A stretch of 64,000 bases of DNA from DASSKP01 sp035695045 (GCA_035695045.1 DASSEX010000040.1:27958-91957); one strand, 5' to 3'. Shown: positions 8,520 to 17,605, counted from the first letter of the stretch. Translations and numbers: made by a program. Notes: generated from the letters alone by a model not told the origin.

Positions 8520-10738
8520 CCGTGGCGACGCGACGCCGACCCGTTCGGGTCGCCGGGATCGCCGTCGCCGTCGCCGTCACCGCCTTGTGCGGCGTCGCCC
8601 AGGCCGACCCGACTCCGTCACCGAGCCCGACGAGCGAGCTGCCGATCAGCGTGGAGCTGCGGGCGATCACACCGCTCGCGCCACAACCCGACCAGACGCT
8701 GACGCTCCGCGGCCGGCTGATCAACACCGGCACCGAGCCCGTGAGCGGGTTGCAGCCGCGACTCATGGTCTCCACCACCCGCATCGGGTCGCGGGGGCAG
8801 TTCGACGACATAGCCGCGACGCCTGACGGGCCGCTCCCGCCTGACGCGTACGCGGCCACGTCTGCCGACATGACGATCGGGACGACGGCGCTGCCACCCG
8901 GTGGGAGCACTCCGTTCTCGCTGGCCGTCGCGATGAGCGACCTGCACCTCCCGCAGAGCTGGCAGGTGTACGAGATGGGCGTCGACGTCGTGGGAACCAC
9001 GACTCTCGGCGTGGGCACGGTGGGTCAGCTGCGGACGTTCCTCCCGTGGGCGCCGGTCGGGCAACCCGGCACGGGAGCTCCGACCCAGCTCGCGTGGATC
9101 TGGCCCTTGGTCGACCGTCCGCACCGTGTCACCTCGACCGGCTGGACCGATGACCAGCTCGCCGCCGAGCTCAGGCCCGGCGGTCGACTCGACGTCCTGC
9201 TGAGCGTTGCCGCCGCGGCCGAGACGCAGCATGCTCCAACCCCTCGACGAACACCCAAGGGCAAGCGCCATAAGAGGCCTCCGCCTCCCGCCCGGCCGAC
9301 GATCTCCCCCGTGCCACTGACATGGGCGATCGACCCGATGCTCGTCCAGGACGCTCGGGCCATGAGCGCGGGTTACACCGTCGGCGCCGGGAAGGACCGT
9401 TCCTCGGGATCGGGCCAGTCCGCTGCCCGGACGTGGCTGGCCGAGTTGCAGACAGCCGCCGGGCACGGAGCGGTGCTCGAGCTGCCTTATGCCGATCCCG
9501 ACCTCGTGGCTGTCATACGCGCCGGCTTGATGACCGATGTCCCGAAGGCGTACGCGGTCGGACAACCCGTGCTCTCTCGCAGCGTCAGCTCCTCGCCGCT
9601 GACCTATGCATGGCCCGTCGGCGGACTCAGCGACCGACGCACGCTGGACACACTCGCCGACGGGGGGACGACGACGTTCCTCCTCGACGACGCCACGCTC
9701 CCGGTGGTGAGCGGCAACCAGAGTCTGACTCCGGGCGCTCATGCCAAGGTGGCGACCCGCGACGGGTCGATGGACGCCGTCCTCATCGACGATCGGTTGA
9801 GCTCCGCCGTGGACGCCGCGGCCCAGGACCCCTCGCTGCGGGCGCTGACGACGCAACGCGTGCTGAGTGAGCTCCTGATGATCCAGGCCGAGCGGCCATG
9901 CTGCGCGCGGTCCGTCGTGATCGCACCTGACCGCCGGTGGGCGCCGTCGGCAGCGCTGGTGCGCGGTCTCGTCGCCGGGAGCGGGCGAGTCCCCTGGATC
10001 CAGCCGATCACCGCCGACCAGGTGGTCGCCTCGCCCGTCTACTCGGCAGTGCAACGGGGCAGCGAAGTCGACTACCCGGCGCAGGCGCGGGTCGCAGAGT
10101 TGCCTCGCAGCTTCTTGCGTTCGACCCTCCCCCTGACCCATCGCATCGATGCGTTCGCCGCAATCCTGCCCCCGGGCGATCCGCAGGCGCGTCAGTTCGA
10201 CGACGGTCGGCTGCGGCTGTTGTCGTCGGCCTGGCGCGGTGACCCGCAGGGGGCCGATGCCGCCCGTGCCCGACTCGAAAGAGCCGTGCAGAGGACCATG
10301 CAGCAGGTCAGCATCACGACCCAGCCGGACAGTCTGGTGACCTTGACCGGGAGCAGCGGCGCCGTGCCCATCACGGTCTCCAACGAGCTGAACACACCGG
10401 TGCAAGTGGCGATCTCCGCAGTCGCGGACCCGCACCTGGAGGTCCGCCGTGGGGGACGAGTGACACGGACGATTCGTCCCCACACCCAGGTGCCGGTGGA
10501 CGTCCGAGTGACCGCGCTGAGCCGCGGCGTCGCAACGCTCACCGTGTCGCTGTTCACGCCGGGACCCGGCGGCAAGCCGTACGGGCCGCCGGTGGTGCTG
10601 CGGGTCAACTCCACGGCGTACGGACTCGAAGCGTTGATCATCACTGGTGCCGCCACCGCTGTGCTGTTCGTCGGAGCAGGCGTGCGGTTGGGGCGGCGGG
10701 CGCGAGCAGCACGTCGAGCGGCACGAGCCGGCACGTGA
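8516..10738 (+). CDS. DUF6049 membrane-anchored extracytoplasmic protein
   Basis: 740 residues. Signal peptide at residues 1-30 (basic MTVATRRRPVRV, then a hydrophobic run ending AQADP), a long extracytoplasmic region, and one C-terminal membrane segment (EALIITGAATAVLFVGAGV) followed by a basic tail (RRARAARRAARAG), so it is a type I membrane protein. The region near 540-640 looks like beta-sandwich domains (VTLTGSSGAVPITVSNEL). Start ATG 8516 overlaps the Nudix stop (ATGA). Corresponds by position to mycobacterial Rv3909, upstream of MurJ; function unknown, presumably in wall assembly. Confidence 0.85.
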   Translation: MTVATRRRPVRVAGIAVAVAVTALCGVAQADPTPSPSPTSELPISVELRAITPLAPQPDQTLTLRGRLINTGTEPVSGLQPRLMVSTTRIGSRGQFDDIAATPDGPLPPDAYAATSADMTIGTTALPPGGSTPFSLAVAMSDLHLPQSWQVYEMGVDVVGTTTLGVGTVGQLRTFLPWAPVGQPGTGAPTQLAWIWPLVDRPHRVTSTGWTDDQLAAELRPGGRLDVLLSVAAAAETQHAPTPRRTPKGKRHKRPPPPARPTISPVPLTWAIDPMLVQDARAMSAGYTVGAGKDRSSGSGQSAARTWLAELQTAAGHGAVLELPYADPDLVAVIRAGLMTDVPKAYAVGQPVLSRSVSSSPLTYAWPVGGLSDRRTLDTLADGGTTTFLLDDATLPVVSGNQSLTPGAHAKVATRDGSMDAVLIDDRLSSAVDAAAQDPSLRALTTQRVLSELLMIQAERPCCARSVVIAPDRRWAPSAALVRGLVAGSGRVPWIQPITADQVVASPVYSAVQRGSEVDYPAQARVAELPRSFLRSTLPLTHRIDAFAAILPPGDPQARQFDDGRLRLLSSAWRGDPQGADAARARLERAVQRTMQQVSITTQPDSLVTLTGSSGAVPITVSNELNTPVQVAISAVADPHLEVRRGGRVTRTIRPHTQVPVDVRVTALSRGVATLTVSLFTPGPGGKPYGPPVVLRVNSTAYGLEALIITGAATAVLFVGAGVRLGRRARAARRAARAGT

Positions 10739-12369
10739 GCGAAGCCAACGACGGCAGCGAGCAGACACCCTCGCTGGCCCGGTCCAGCGCCGTCATGGCG
10801 GTGGGGACACTGGCGTCCCGGCTGACCGGTTTCCTGCGCACGGTCGTCATCGCCGCCGCGATGGGCCTCACTGTGGCCGAGAGCTACAACGTCGCGAACA
10901 CCATTCCCAACATCCTCTATGACCTGCTGCTCGGCGGAGTCCTCACCAGCGTCGTCGTACCGCTGCTCGTGCAGGCAGCACAGGACGACGGCGACGACGG
11001 CGAGGCCTACGCGCAACGACTGGTGACGATCGTGGGCACGACGCTGCTCGTCGTCACCGCGATCGGTGTCGCCCTCGCCCCGCAGATCGTCGCGCTGTAC
11101 GCCCACCGGCTGGACACGCACGAGCAACAGCTGGCCGTGACCTTCGCGCGCTTCTTCCTGCCACAGGTCGTGTTCTACGGCCTCGGCGCCGTGTTCGGCG
11201 CGATCCTCAATACTCGCGGCAGCTTCGCCGCGCCGATGTGGGCACCGGTCCTCAACAACCTCGTCGTGATCGTCGCGGGCGTCATCTTCTTCGCCATCAC
11301 CGTCGGCCGGCCGGAGCCGGGTCGTCTGTCGACGACCCAGACGTTGTTGCTCGCCCTCGGCACGACCGGCGGAATCGTCGTGCAGACGATCGCCTTGTTG
11401 CCGGCGCTGCGCCGGGTCGGTTTCCGGTTGACGCCGCGATGGGACTGGCGGGGCGCGGGGCTGCGCAGCGCGGGCCCCTTCGCCGGCTGGATTCTCGGGT
11501 ACGTCGTCACCAACCAGGTCGGCTACGCGGTGATCGTCAACCTCGCGACCGCCGCGGGTCGTGCGCAGGGCCCGGGCGGTTCCGGGTACTCGCCCTACAC
11601 CTTCGCCTTCATCCTCTTCTCGTTGCCCTACGCCGTCGTCTCGGTGTCGGTCATCACTGCGCTGTTCCCGCGGATGAGCCGCGACGCTGTCAGCGCCGAC
11701 CGCGCAGCCGTCGCGGAAGCGACCGCGGGCGGGCTCAACCTGTCCGCCGTGCTGCTCATGCCGTCGACCGTGGCGCTGGTGGCCCTAGGACCGCTCCTCG
11801 CCACGGTTGTCTTCGCGCATGGTCACGTCGGCCTGTCCGGCGCGCGCCTGATCGGCGGGACGCTCGCCGGGTTCGGGATCGGGCTGGTGCCCTTCTCCGC
11901 CTTCCAGATCCAGCTCCGGGCCTGGCTGGCGATGCGCGACTCCCGAACCCCGTTCATCGTCAACCTCGTCATCACTGCGGTGAACATCGCGGCGGACGTC
12001 GTGCTCTACGTGCTGCTGCCGCCGCGGGCCAAGGTCGTCGGCCTCGCCGTCGGGTTCTCGCTGTCCTACGCCGTCGGGACGGTCGTGTTCGCCTCTCTGC
12101 TGCGCCGCAGGATCGGTCGTGCCCGGCGCGACGTCGCCAGGACCCACGCCCGGCTCGCCGTCGCCGGGCTGCTCGCGGCGATCCCGACCTACGTCGCCGC
12201 TCGCCTGCTCACCGCCGGCCTCGGTCTCGGCGTCGAGGCGGCGTTCGTCGCGTGCGTCGCCGGCGGCCTGATCGGTCTGGCCGTCTTCCTGGGGTGCGCC
12301 GCCCGGCTGCACGTGGACGAGCTCGCCGAGCTGCGCGGGCTGCTGCGGCGGCGCCTCCGCGCGGGCTAA
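10735..12369 (+). CDS. murJ: Lipid II flippase MurJ
   Basis: Flips lipid-linked peptidoglycan precursor across the membrane. 544 residues with about 14 membrane helices of the MATE/MviN type; landmarks include ASRLTGFLRTVVIAAAMG near the N-terminus, NTIPNILYDLLLGG, and SVITALFPRMSRDA. GTG overlaps the upstream stop (GTGA). In mycobacteria the homologue carries a fused cytoplasmic pseudokinase and an external domain; here the protein ends after the last helices (LRGLLRRRLRAG), and those domains are encoded separately at 13997-15442. Confidence 0.94.
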   Translation: MSEANDGSEQTPSLARSSAVMAVGTLASRLTGFLRTVVIAAAMGLTVAESYNVANTIPNILYDLLLGGVLTSVVVPLLVQAAQDDGDDGEAYAQRLVTIVGTTLLVVTAIGVALAPQIVALYAHRLDTHEQQLAVTFARFFLPQVVFYGLGAVFGAILNTRGSFAAPMWAPVLNNLVVIVAGVIFFAITVGRPEPGRLSTTQTLLLALGTTGGIVVQTIALLPALRRVGFRLTPRWDWRGAGLRSAGPFAGWILGYVVTNQVGYAVIVNLATAAGRAQGPGGSGYSPYTFAFILFSLPYAVVSVSVITALFPRMSRDAVSADRAAVAEATAGGLNLSAVLLMPSTVALVALGPLLATVVFAHGHVGLSGARLIGGTLAGFGIGLVPFSAFQIQLRAWLAMRDSRTPFIVNLVITAVNIAADVVLYVLLPPRAKVVGLAVGFSLSYAVGTVVFASLLRRRIGRARRDVARTHARLAVAGLLAAIPTYVAARLLTAGLGLGVEAAFVACVAGGLIGLAVFLGCAARLHVDELAELRGLLRRRLRAG

Positions 12370-12435
12370 CGGGATTCAGCCGTCCGGCTCAAGCCCGCCG
12401 GTTCCTCCGCCGACATCACACGGCAAGGAGGACAC

Positions 12436-12831
12436 ATGAGCAGCAACGGCCGCGACAGCGGCAGCATCGTCCTGGGCTGGCTGACCAAGTTGATGGTCAT
12501 CCTGCTCCTGAGCGGTGTTGTCCTCTTCGACTTCGTCTCGGTGGGCGTGGCGCACATGAGCGCGTCCGACGACGCGAACACCGCGGCGCAGGCCGCCGCC
12601 TGTGACTGGACGCACCAACACAGCGTGCAGTCGGCGTACGACGCCGCCGTCTCCGCGATCTCCAGCCCGGCCGAGCGCGTACTGGTCCGCGGCTTTCAGA
12701 TCGACAACGACGGCAGCGTGCATCTGCTGCTCCGTCGGGACGTCACCACTCTCGTCGCCTACCGCATCGGCCCGCTGAAGAAGTACACCGTGGCAATCGC
12801 GCACGGCGAGGCCGTTCCCTGCACGCTGTGA
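12436..12831 (+). CDS. Small single-pass membrane protein, unknown
   Basis: 131 residues: a short head, one membrane segment (residues about 12-38, VLGWLTKLMVILLLSGVVLF) and an external domain of about 90 residues with two cysteines (AAACDW and the C-terminal PCTL) that could form a disulfide. A strong AAGGAGG site precedes the ATG. Its stop overlaps the start of the NlpC/P60 gene (GTGA), so the two are translated together. The architecture recalls TadE-like proteins, but I do not recognise the family. Confidence 0.75.
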   Translation: MSSNGRDSGSIVLGWLTKLMVILLLSGVVLFDFVSVGVAHMSASDDANTAAQAAACDWTHQHSVQSAYDAAVSAISSPAERVLVRGFQIDNDGSVHLLLRRDVTTLVAYRIGPLKKYTVAIAHGEAVPCTL

Positions 12832-13931
12832 GCACCCCGCGCGGCCGGTCCGTCGTCCGGCACACCGTCGCCGCGATGCTTGCCGCGGCGACCGTCGGTG
12901 GCGTCGTACTGGTCTCGTCTCCGGCCGACGCCGACCCGCTCGGCGACGCGCGGGCGCGGGCATCCGCTCTCGCAGCCTCCGTCGACCGGCTACAGACGCA
13001 AGCGGAGCTCGCGACCGAGCGCTACGACAAGGTCGAGGCTGCCCTGGGAGTCGCTGTCACCGAACGGTTGCTGGCCGAGCGGCAGGTCGAGATCGACCAG
13101 CAGGCCGCCACCGCTGCCGCGACACTCGTCGACGACCGGGCCCGAGCCCTCTACGAGTCCGGCGGCCGGGTCTCGCTGATGGCAACCGTCCTCGACGGGA
13201 GCAACCCAGCCGACTTCGCCGACCGCATGCACATGGTCGGCGCGCTGCTCGGAGCCGGTGACAGCGACGTCGCAGCCGCCCAGACGGTGGTCAGCAAGTC
13301 GGCCGAGACCGCGCAGAAGCTCGCCGCGGCGAGCTCGAAGGTCACTGCTCTCCAGCAGCAGGCCGGAGCCGCGGCGACCCGGGTCAGCACTCTGCTCGCC
13401 GAGCAACAGCAGGCTCTGGCAGCGGTCAGCGGCGAGATCCGTCGTCTCGTCGCCGAGCAGCAGGCGGCAGCGGCTGCAGCCAGCGCGCGTGACTTCGCCG
13501 CCGCGCTCGCCGCGGCCGGTGGTGTTCCGACCGGAAGCACGGATGCACCGAACAAGCTCGTCGCGACCGTGCTCGCCGCGGCACGCAGCCGGTTGGGTGC
13601 CCCCTACGTCTGGGGAGCCACGGGTCCCGACAGCTTCGACTGCAGCGGCCTCACGCAGTGGGCCTATGCACACGCGGGCATCCAGCTGCCGCGGGTCGCC
13701 GCCGACCAGTGGAACGCCGGCCCGCACGTGACGCTGGCCGACCTGCAGCCCGGCGATCTGTTGTTCTGGGCGACCGACGTTTCCAACCCCGCGACCATCC
13801 ACCACGTCGCCTTGTACATCGGGGGCGGCATGATGATCGCCGCGCCGCACACCGGCGACGTGGTCCAGGTGCAGCCCGTCTACATGGACGGCTACATCGG
13901 CGCGACGAGGCCGTACTCGACGACCGCCTAG
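12828..13931 (+). CDS. Secreted NlpC/P60 peptidoglycan hydrolase
   Basis: 367 residues: signal peptide (about 1-36, ending SSPADA), a long Ala-rich coiled coil (about 40-225) and a C-terminal NlpC/P60 domain. Catalytic residues are visible: Cys in DSFDCSGLTQWAY, His in ATIHHVALYIG, and the later APHTGD. Enzymes of this type (RipA/RipC class) cut the D-Glu to meso-DAP bond of the stem peptide. The coiled coil is typical of hydrolases activated by FtsEX-like partners, an inference here. It lies between murJ and the pseudokinase gene. Confidence 0.9.
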   Translation: MSTPRGRSVVRHTVAAMLAAATVGGVVLVSSPADADPLGDARARASALAASVDRLQTQAELATERYDKVEAALGVAVTERLLAERQVEIDQQAATAAATLVDDRARALYESGGRVSLMATVLDGSNPADFADRMHMVGALLGAGDSDVAAAQTVVSKSAETAQKLAAASSKVTALQQQAGAAATRVSTLLAEQQQALAAVSGEIRRLVAEQQAAAAAASARDFAAALAAAGGVPTGSTDAPNKLVATVLAAARSRLGAPYVWGATGPDSFDCSGLTQWAYAHAGIQLPRVAADQWNAGPHVTLADLQPGDLLFWATDVSNPATIHHVALYIGGGMMIAAPHTGDVVQVQPVYMDGYIGATRPYSTTA

Positions 13932-13996
13932 CATGACGGCAAGCCACCGGCGCTAGCCCCCGGCGGCACTGTCCGGCGAGGTTGTGCGGAGGACGT

Positions 13997-15442
13997 GTGG
14001 ACACGCCCGCGCAGGACGCCGCTCCACTCGTCGCGGCTCCCGGTCTGCTTCTCGACGACCGCTATCGGTTGGACCAGCTCCGTGCCGACCACCAGCCGCC
14101 CGGCGGTCTGCGTTCGGTGCTCTGGCGGGCCGTCGACGACTCGCTCGGCCGCTACGTCGCCGTGCAGATCGTCAGCGGGAGCGACGCGCGTCGTCGTCGC
14201 CGCGTGGTCAAGGCCGCGACGCGGGCGAGCACTCTTCCCGACGCGCGCTTCGTCCGCGTGTACGACGTCGGGGAGATCGAGCTCGACGGCCGTCGCTCGG
14301 TGTGGATCGCGTACGAGTGGGTGGAGGCCCCGACTCTCGCGGCGGTCGTGCGCGACGAGCCGTTGCCGCCGCCGGTCGCGACCGACGTCGTTCGCCAGTG
14401 CGCCGAGGCGATCCAGGTAGCTGCCGACGCCGGCATCTCGCACGGCCGCCTGCACCCCGACCAGGTGCACCTTCCGGCGACAGGGGCCATCCGCATCAGC
14501 GGCCTCGCGACTGCCGCCATCGTCCACGATGTTCCCGCCGACGAAGCGGGTGACGTCCGGTCGCTCGGCGGCTTGTTGTTCGCCGCCCTCACCGGTCGAT
14601 GGCCGCTTACGGGCTGGCAGGGTCTGCCCGTCATCGCCGGCGCCGCGGCCGCCCACGGCCGGCCGCGTGTGGTGCGCGCCGGCGTGCCGCGCGAGCTCGA
14701 CACGGTCACCGCCGACGCGCTCACCGGTCGCTACGGCTCGGCGCGGGCGCTGGCGCGGGCGCTGGCGACGCTGCCGAGCCGGCCGATCGACGCCGTCCCC
14801 GAGCCGGCCGGTGAACCACGTCCCGACATCCTGCGCCGGTGGTTGTGGCGGCTGGTGCCGCCGCTGCTCGTCGTGACCATCGGCATCGCCGGCTGGGTCG
14901 TAGGGAGCGAGCTGGGTCGGGTGCCGCTCACCGCGCGCCAGCCACATGCGGCGCTTCCCCCCGCTCAGCAGACCGGGCCGCGGCACAACAGCGTGCGCCT
15001 CGTCTGGCGGCAGCCGCCAACGGTGACGAGCTTCGACCCGGGTGGCGACGGCCAGGAGAACCCCGACGCGACAGCGCTCGCCGTCGACCGCGACCCGACC
15101 ACGGCCTGGACGACCGACACCTACCGCAACGACCCGCACCTCGGCGGGCTCAAGCCCGGCGTCGGCCTCCTGCTCGACCTCGGTCGAGCGCGCACGGTGC
15201 AGGTGGCGGACCTGGTGCTGTCCGCGGCGGGCGCAGACATCGAGATCCGGGCCGGCGACCGGCAACCGACGCAGGCCGGTGACCTGCCGCTCGTTGCCCG
15301 GCGAACCGACGCGCCGGCCTCACTGCGGGTGAACCTCACGCAGCCGGTGACCGCGAGGTACTGGCTGCTGTGGTTCACGAAGCTGCCGGCGGACAACGGT
15401 GGATTCCGCGTCGGGGTCGCGGAGGTCGCGCTGTTGGGCTGA
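13997..15442 (+). CDS. Membrane pseudokinase with external discoidin-like domain
   Basis: 481 residues: kinase-like domain (about 20-262), one membrane segment (about 286-303) and an external beta-sandwich (about 335-481; ALAVDRDPTTAW is the F5/8C-like feature). Catalytic residues are missing: the beta3 Lys is Gln57 (VAVQIV), HRDLKPxN reads HGRLHPDQ (149-156), and DFG reads SGL (168-170). The same pair of domains is fused to MurJ in mycobacteria, where the phosphorylated pseudokinase recruits FhaA. GTG 13997 has GGAGGA 5 nt upstream; a TTG at 13982 is an alternative. Likely a MurJ-associated scaffold. Confidence 0.85.
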   Translation: MDTPAQDAAPLVAAPGLLLDDRYRLDQLRADHQPPGGLRSVLWRAVDDSLGRYVAVQIVSGSDARRRRRVVKAATRASTLPDARFVRVYDVGEIELDGRRSVWIAYEWVEAPTLAAVVRDEPLPPPVATDVVRQCAEAIQVAADAGISHGRLHPDQVHLPATGAIRISGLATAAIVHDVPADEAGDVRSLGGLLFAALTGRWPLTGWQGLPVIAGAAAAHGRPRVVRAGVPRELDTVTADALTGRYGSARALARALATLPSRPIDAVPEPAGEPRPDILRRWLWRLVPPLLVVTIGIAGWVVGSELGRVPLTARQPHAALPPAQQTGPRHNSVRLVWRQPPTVTSFDPGGDGQENPDATALAVDRDPTTAWTTDTYRNDPHLGGLKPGVGLLLDLGRARTVQVADLVLSAAGADIEIRAGDRQPTQAGDLPLVARRTDAPASLRVNLTQPVTARYWLLWFTKLPADNGGFRVGVAEVALLG

Positions 15443-15497
15443 TCACGGCGCTACCCTGCGGTCACCCGGCCGCGGCGCGGCCGTAGCAAGGGGAGTG

Positions 15498-16127
15498 ATG
15501 AGCCGAGCGAGAGTCGGCGCCCGCGACGGCGAGGCCGCGACCGACCGCGCCCTGCTGGCCCGGCACGTCGCGGGTGACCGGGACGCCTTCGGCGAGCTGG
15601 TACGTCGGCATCAGGACCGGCTGTGGCGGGTTGCGCTGCGCACTCTCGGCGACGCCGAGGACGCTGCGGACGCCGTACAGGACGCGCTCGTGTCGGCGTA
15701 CCGCGCAGCCGGCACCTACCGCGGAGAGGCAGCGGTCACGACCTGGTTGCACCGGATCGTCGTGAACTCCTGTCTCGACCTGGTTCGGCGGCGCAAGTCA
15801 CGTCCCGCGACCGCTCTCGACGAGGGCTCCGTCGAGGTTCCGGCGGTCGACGTGCTGGCTCCGGCGGAGACGGCACAGCAGGTGCTCGCCGCACTCCGGC
15901 AGCTGCCCATCGAACAGGCCGCCGCAGTCGTCCTCGTCGACGTCGAGGGATACCCGGTCGCGGAGGCGGCCGCCATCCTGGAGGTGCCGGAAGGCACCGT
16001 GAAGAGTCGGTGCGCCCGGGCGCGCGGCCGGCTCGCCGTGCTGCTCGGCGAACTGGGCCCCGACGGCGGGAACCCACCCGCCGACGCCGCCGTCCAACCG
16101 GGTGCCACGAGACGGGAGCCCGAGTGA
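15498..16127 (+). CDS. sigM: ECF sigma factor SigM
   Basis: 209 residues with sigma region 2 (GDRDAFGELVRRHQDRLWRV, then DAEDAADAVQDALVSAYR) and region 4 (LRQLPIEQAAAVVLVDVEGY, EVPEGTVKSRCARARGRL). Directs RNA polymerase to a stress or wall-related regulon. Start ATG 15498 follows AAGGGGAG. Placement between the murJ block and trxBA, with a zinc-finger anti-sigma downstream, matches mycobacterial sigM (Rv3911). Confidence 0.92.
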   Translation: MSRARVGARDGEAATDRALLARHVAGDRDAFGELVRRHQDRLWRVALRTLGDAEDAADAVQDALVSAYRAAGTYRGEAAVTTWLHRIVVNSCLDLVRRRKSRPATALDEGSVEVPAVDVLAPAETAQQVLAALRQLPIEQAAAVVLVDVEGYPVAEAAAILEVPEGTVKSRCARARGRLAVLLGELGPDGGNPPADAAVQPGATRREPE

Positions 16128-16143
16128 CCGAGCAGGCCGGCCG

Positions 16144-17001
16144 ATGACCCCGCCGGAAGAGCATCTCGACCTCGACACCGCCGCTGCGCTCGACGAGGGC
16201 CTCGAGGTCGATGACGCCGTGCGTGCGCATGCCGCCTCGTGCCCCGAGTGCGCACGGCGACTGGGTCAGGTGCGGGCGACCAGGGCGCTGCTCTCGGCGC
16301 TGCCCGATGAGGCGATGCCGCCCGCGGTCGCCGAGCGCGTGCGGGCCGCGCTACCGGCGGAACCGGTCGTGAGCACGATCATTCCGGGCGGACCGCGCGC
16401 GCGCCGGCTGAGCAGTCCGACCCTGGCCGGCCTGCTGGCCGCAGCGGCCGCGATCGCTCTCGTCGCCGCGATCAGCATCGGAGCGCTGCGGTCGTCCAAC
16501 AAGGACAACGCGGGCGGCAGCGCTGCGGGCGGCGCGGGAGTCGCCACGGCGCCGCGACTCGGCAGCACCAACTTCCGGATCCTCGCGACCGGTGAGCACT
16601 ACACCGACGCCAACTCCCAGAGCCTCGTCGGCGCTCTCGACCGGCTGGCCCGCACCCCCGTCACCACCGGCTCAGGCGGGACGGCGCTCAGCTCCCCGCA
16701 GAAGGACGCGGTCGCAGCCGGCACCCGGGCGGCGGTTCCGGCCGCTCTCCAGGCCCTGTTCGGCGACAGGCAGCAGCTGCTGACCTGCGCGCGTCTGCTC
16801 GCCGGTGGACCCGTGACGCCACTGGCCATCGACTTCGCTCGCTTCACCGGCGGCCTGCGGCACGTCCATGACGCGCCGGCGATGATCGTGCTGCTCCCCG
16901 GCGGAGGTGGGCTCGGCGACAGCGCTTTCATCGTCGGTCCGCGGTGCACCACCGACCCGTCGCAGGACCTGTACAAGTTCCAGGCCGCCCCTCACCCTTA
17001 G
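16144..17001 (+). CDS. Anti-sigma factor, zinc-finger membrane protein
   Basis: 285 residues. The cytoplasmic N-terminus holds the ZAS-type motif HAASCPECARRL (H-x3-C-x2-C), which binds an ECF sigma factor; one membrane segment follows (about 97-117, LAGLLAAAAAIALVAAISIG) and then an external domain of about 160 residues with two Cys. ATG 16144 begins 16 nt after the sigM stop, so SigM is its evident partner. The last 4 bp overlap the convergent gene's stop. Confidence 0.9.
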   Translation: MTPPEEHLDLDTAAALDEGLEVDDAVRAHAASCPECARRLGQVRATRALLSALPDEAMPPAVAERVRAALPAEPVVSTIIPGGPRARRLSSPTLAGLLAAAAAIALVAAISIGALRSSNKDNAGGSAAGGAGVATAPRLGSTNFRILATGEHYTDANSQSLVGALDRLARTPVTTGSGGTALSSPQKDAVAAGTRAAVPAALQALFGDRQQLLTCARLLAGGPVTPLAIDFARFTGGLRHVHDAPAMIVLLPGGGGLGDSAFIVGPRCTTDPSQDLYKFQAAPHP

Positions 17002-17537
17002 AGGCCCTCGTCAGGACTCGGCCGTCGGTTGGTGGGACCGAACAGCAACGGCCAGACGAGGACGCCCGCGACTGCGGCGACGTACGGCGGCAGCACGCGG
17101 CCGGCCGGGTGAAGGGGGCTGAGGCCGCCGGCGGCGTAGACCCGGAACGCGAGTGCCGCGCTGAGCACGGAGGCCACCGCGGCGATGCCCGAGGTGACAC
17201 GCCGGCGCTGCGGACCGGTCGCGGCGGCGACGGCCCAGGCGGTGGCGATCCCGACGAGGGCGGGGGCGATCAGCGAGAACCCCTGGTTGCGGACGTACTG
17301 GGTGCCGATCCACCCACCCACGTAGGCGACGACGAGAGCGGCGAGCCCGGCGCGTACGGCGAGCTCCGCCGTGCCGGGCAGGGGCGCGGCCGGCCGCTGC
17401 GCGGCACATGCCGGGCAACCGGTGGCGGCGTAGCCGGCCGCATCCGCCCCGCATCGGGGGCGTCCGCACACCGGGCAGGCGTCGATCGCGCGGCGCGCGG
17501 GGTGTACGGCGCACCGACTCGCCGTAGCCGTCGTCAT
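16998..17537 (-). CDS. Membrane protein with N-terminal B-box-like zinc ribbon
   Basis: 179 residues: residues 1-48 hold a Cys/His cluster (CAVHP, CPVCGRPRCG, GCPAC) resembling a B-box zinc finger, followed by four hydrophobic segments. The head resembles the N-terminus of the rhomboid protein at 40856-41767. Function unknown. Starts divergently from trxB; the two starts are 69 bp apart with the SigR-type promoter between. Confidence 0.75.
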   Translation of the reverse strand: MTTATASRCAVHPARRAIDACPVCGRPRCGADAAGYAATGCPACAAQRPAAPLPGTAELAVRAGLAALVVAYVGGWIGTQYVRNQGFSLIAPALVGIATAWAVAAATGPQRRRVTSGIAAVASVLSAALAFRVYAAGGLSPLHPAGRVLPPYVAAVAGVLVWPLLFGPTNRRPSPDEGL

Positions 17538-17555
17538 GGCCGGAAGCCTCGCATG

Positions 17556-17581
17556 GGAATGTCCGTCCGTAGACTCGCGTT
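17556..17581 (+). promoter_or_regulatory. SigR/SigH-type promoter of trxBA
   Basis: GGAAT (17556-17560, with a preceding G giving GGGAAT) is followed by exactly 18 nt and GTT (17579-17581). This is the consensus GGGAAT-N18-GTT of Streptomyces SigR (mycobacterial SigH), whose best-known target is trxBA. A conventional TAGACT (17570-17575) also lies inside the spacer. Confidence 0.8.
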
Positions 17582-17605
17582 CCCGCCAGCGCAGACGAGC
17601 AGTGG

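Noticed and set aside
12370..12435. Possible c-di-AMP (ydaO) riboswitch before the wall-hydrolase pair
   Set aside because: The gap is only 66 bp and shows none of the conserved aptamer sequences.
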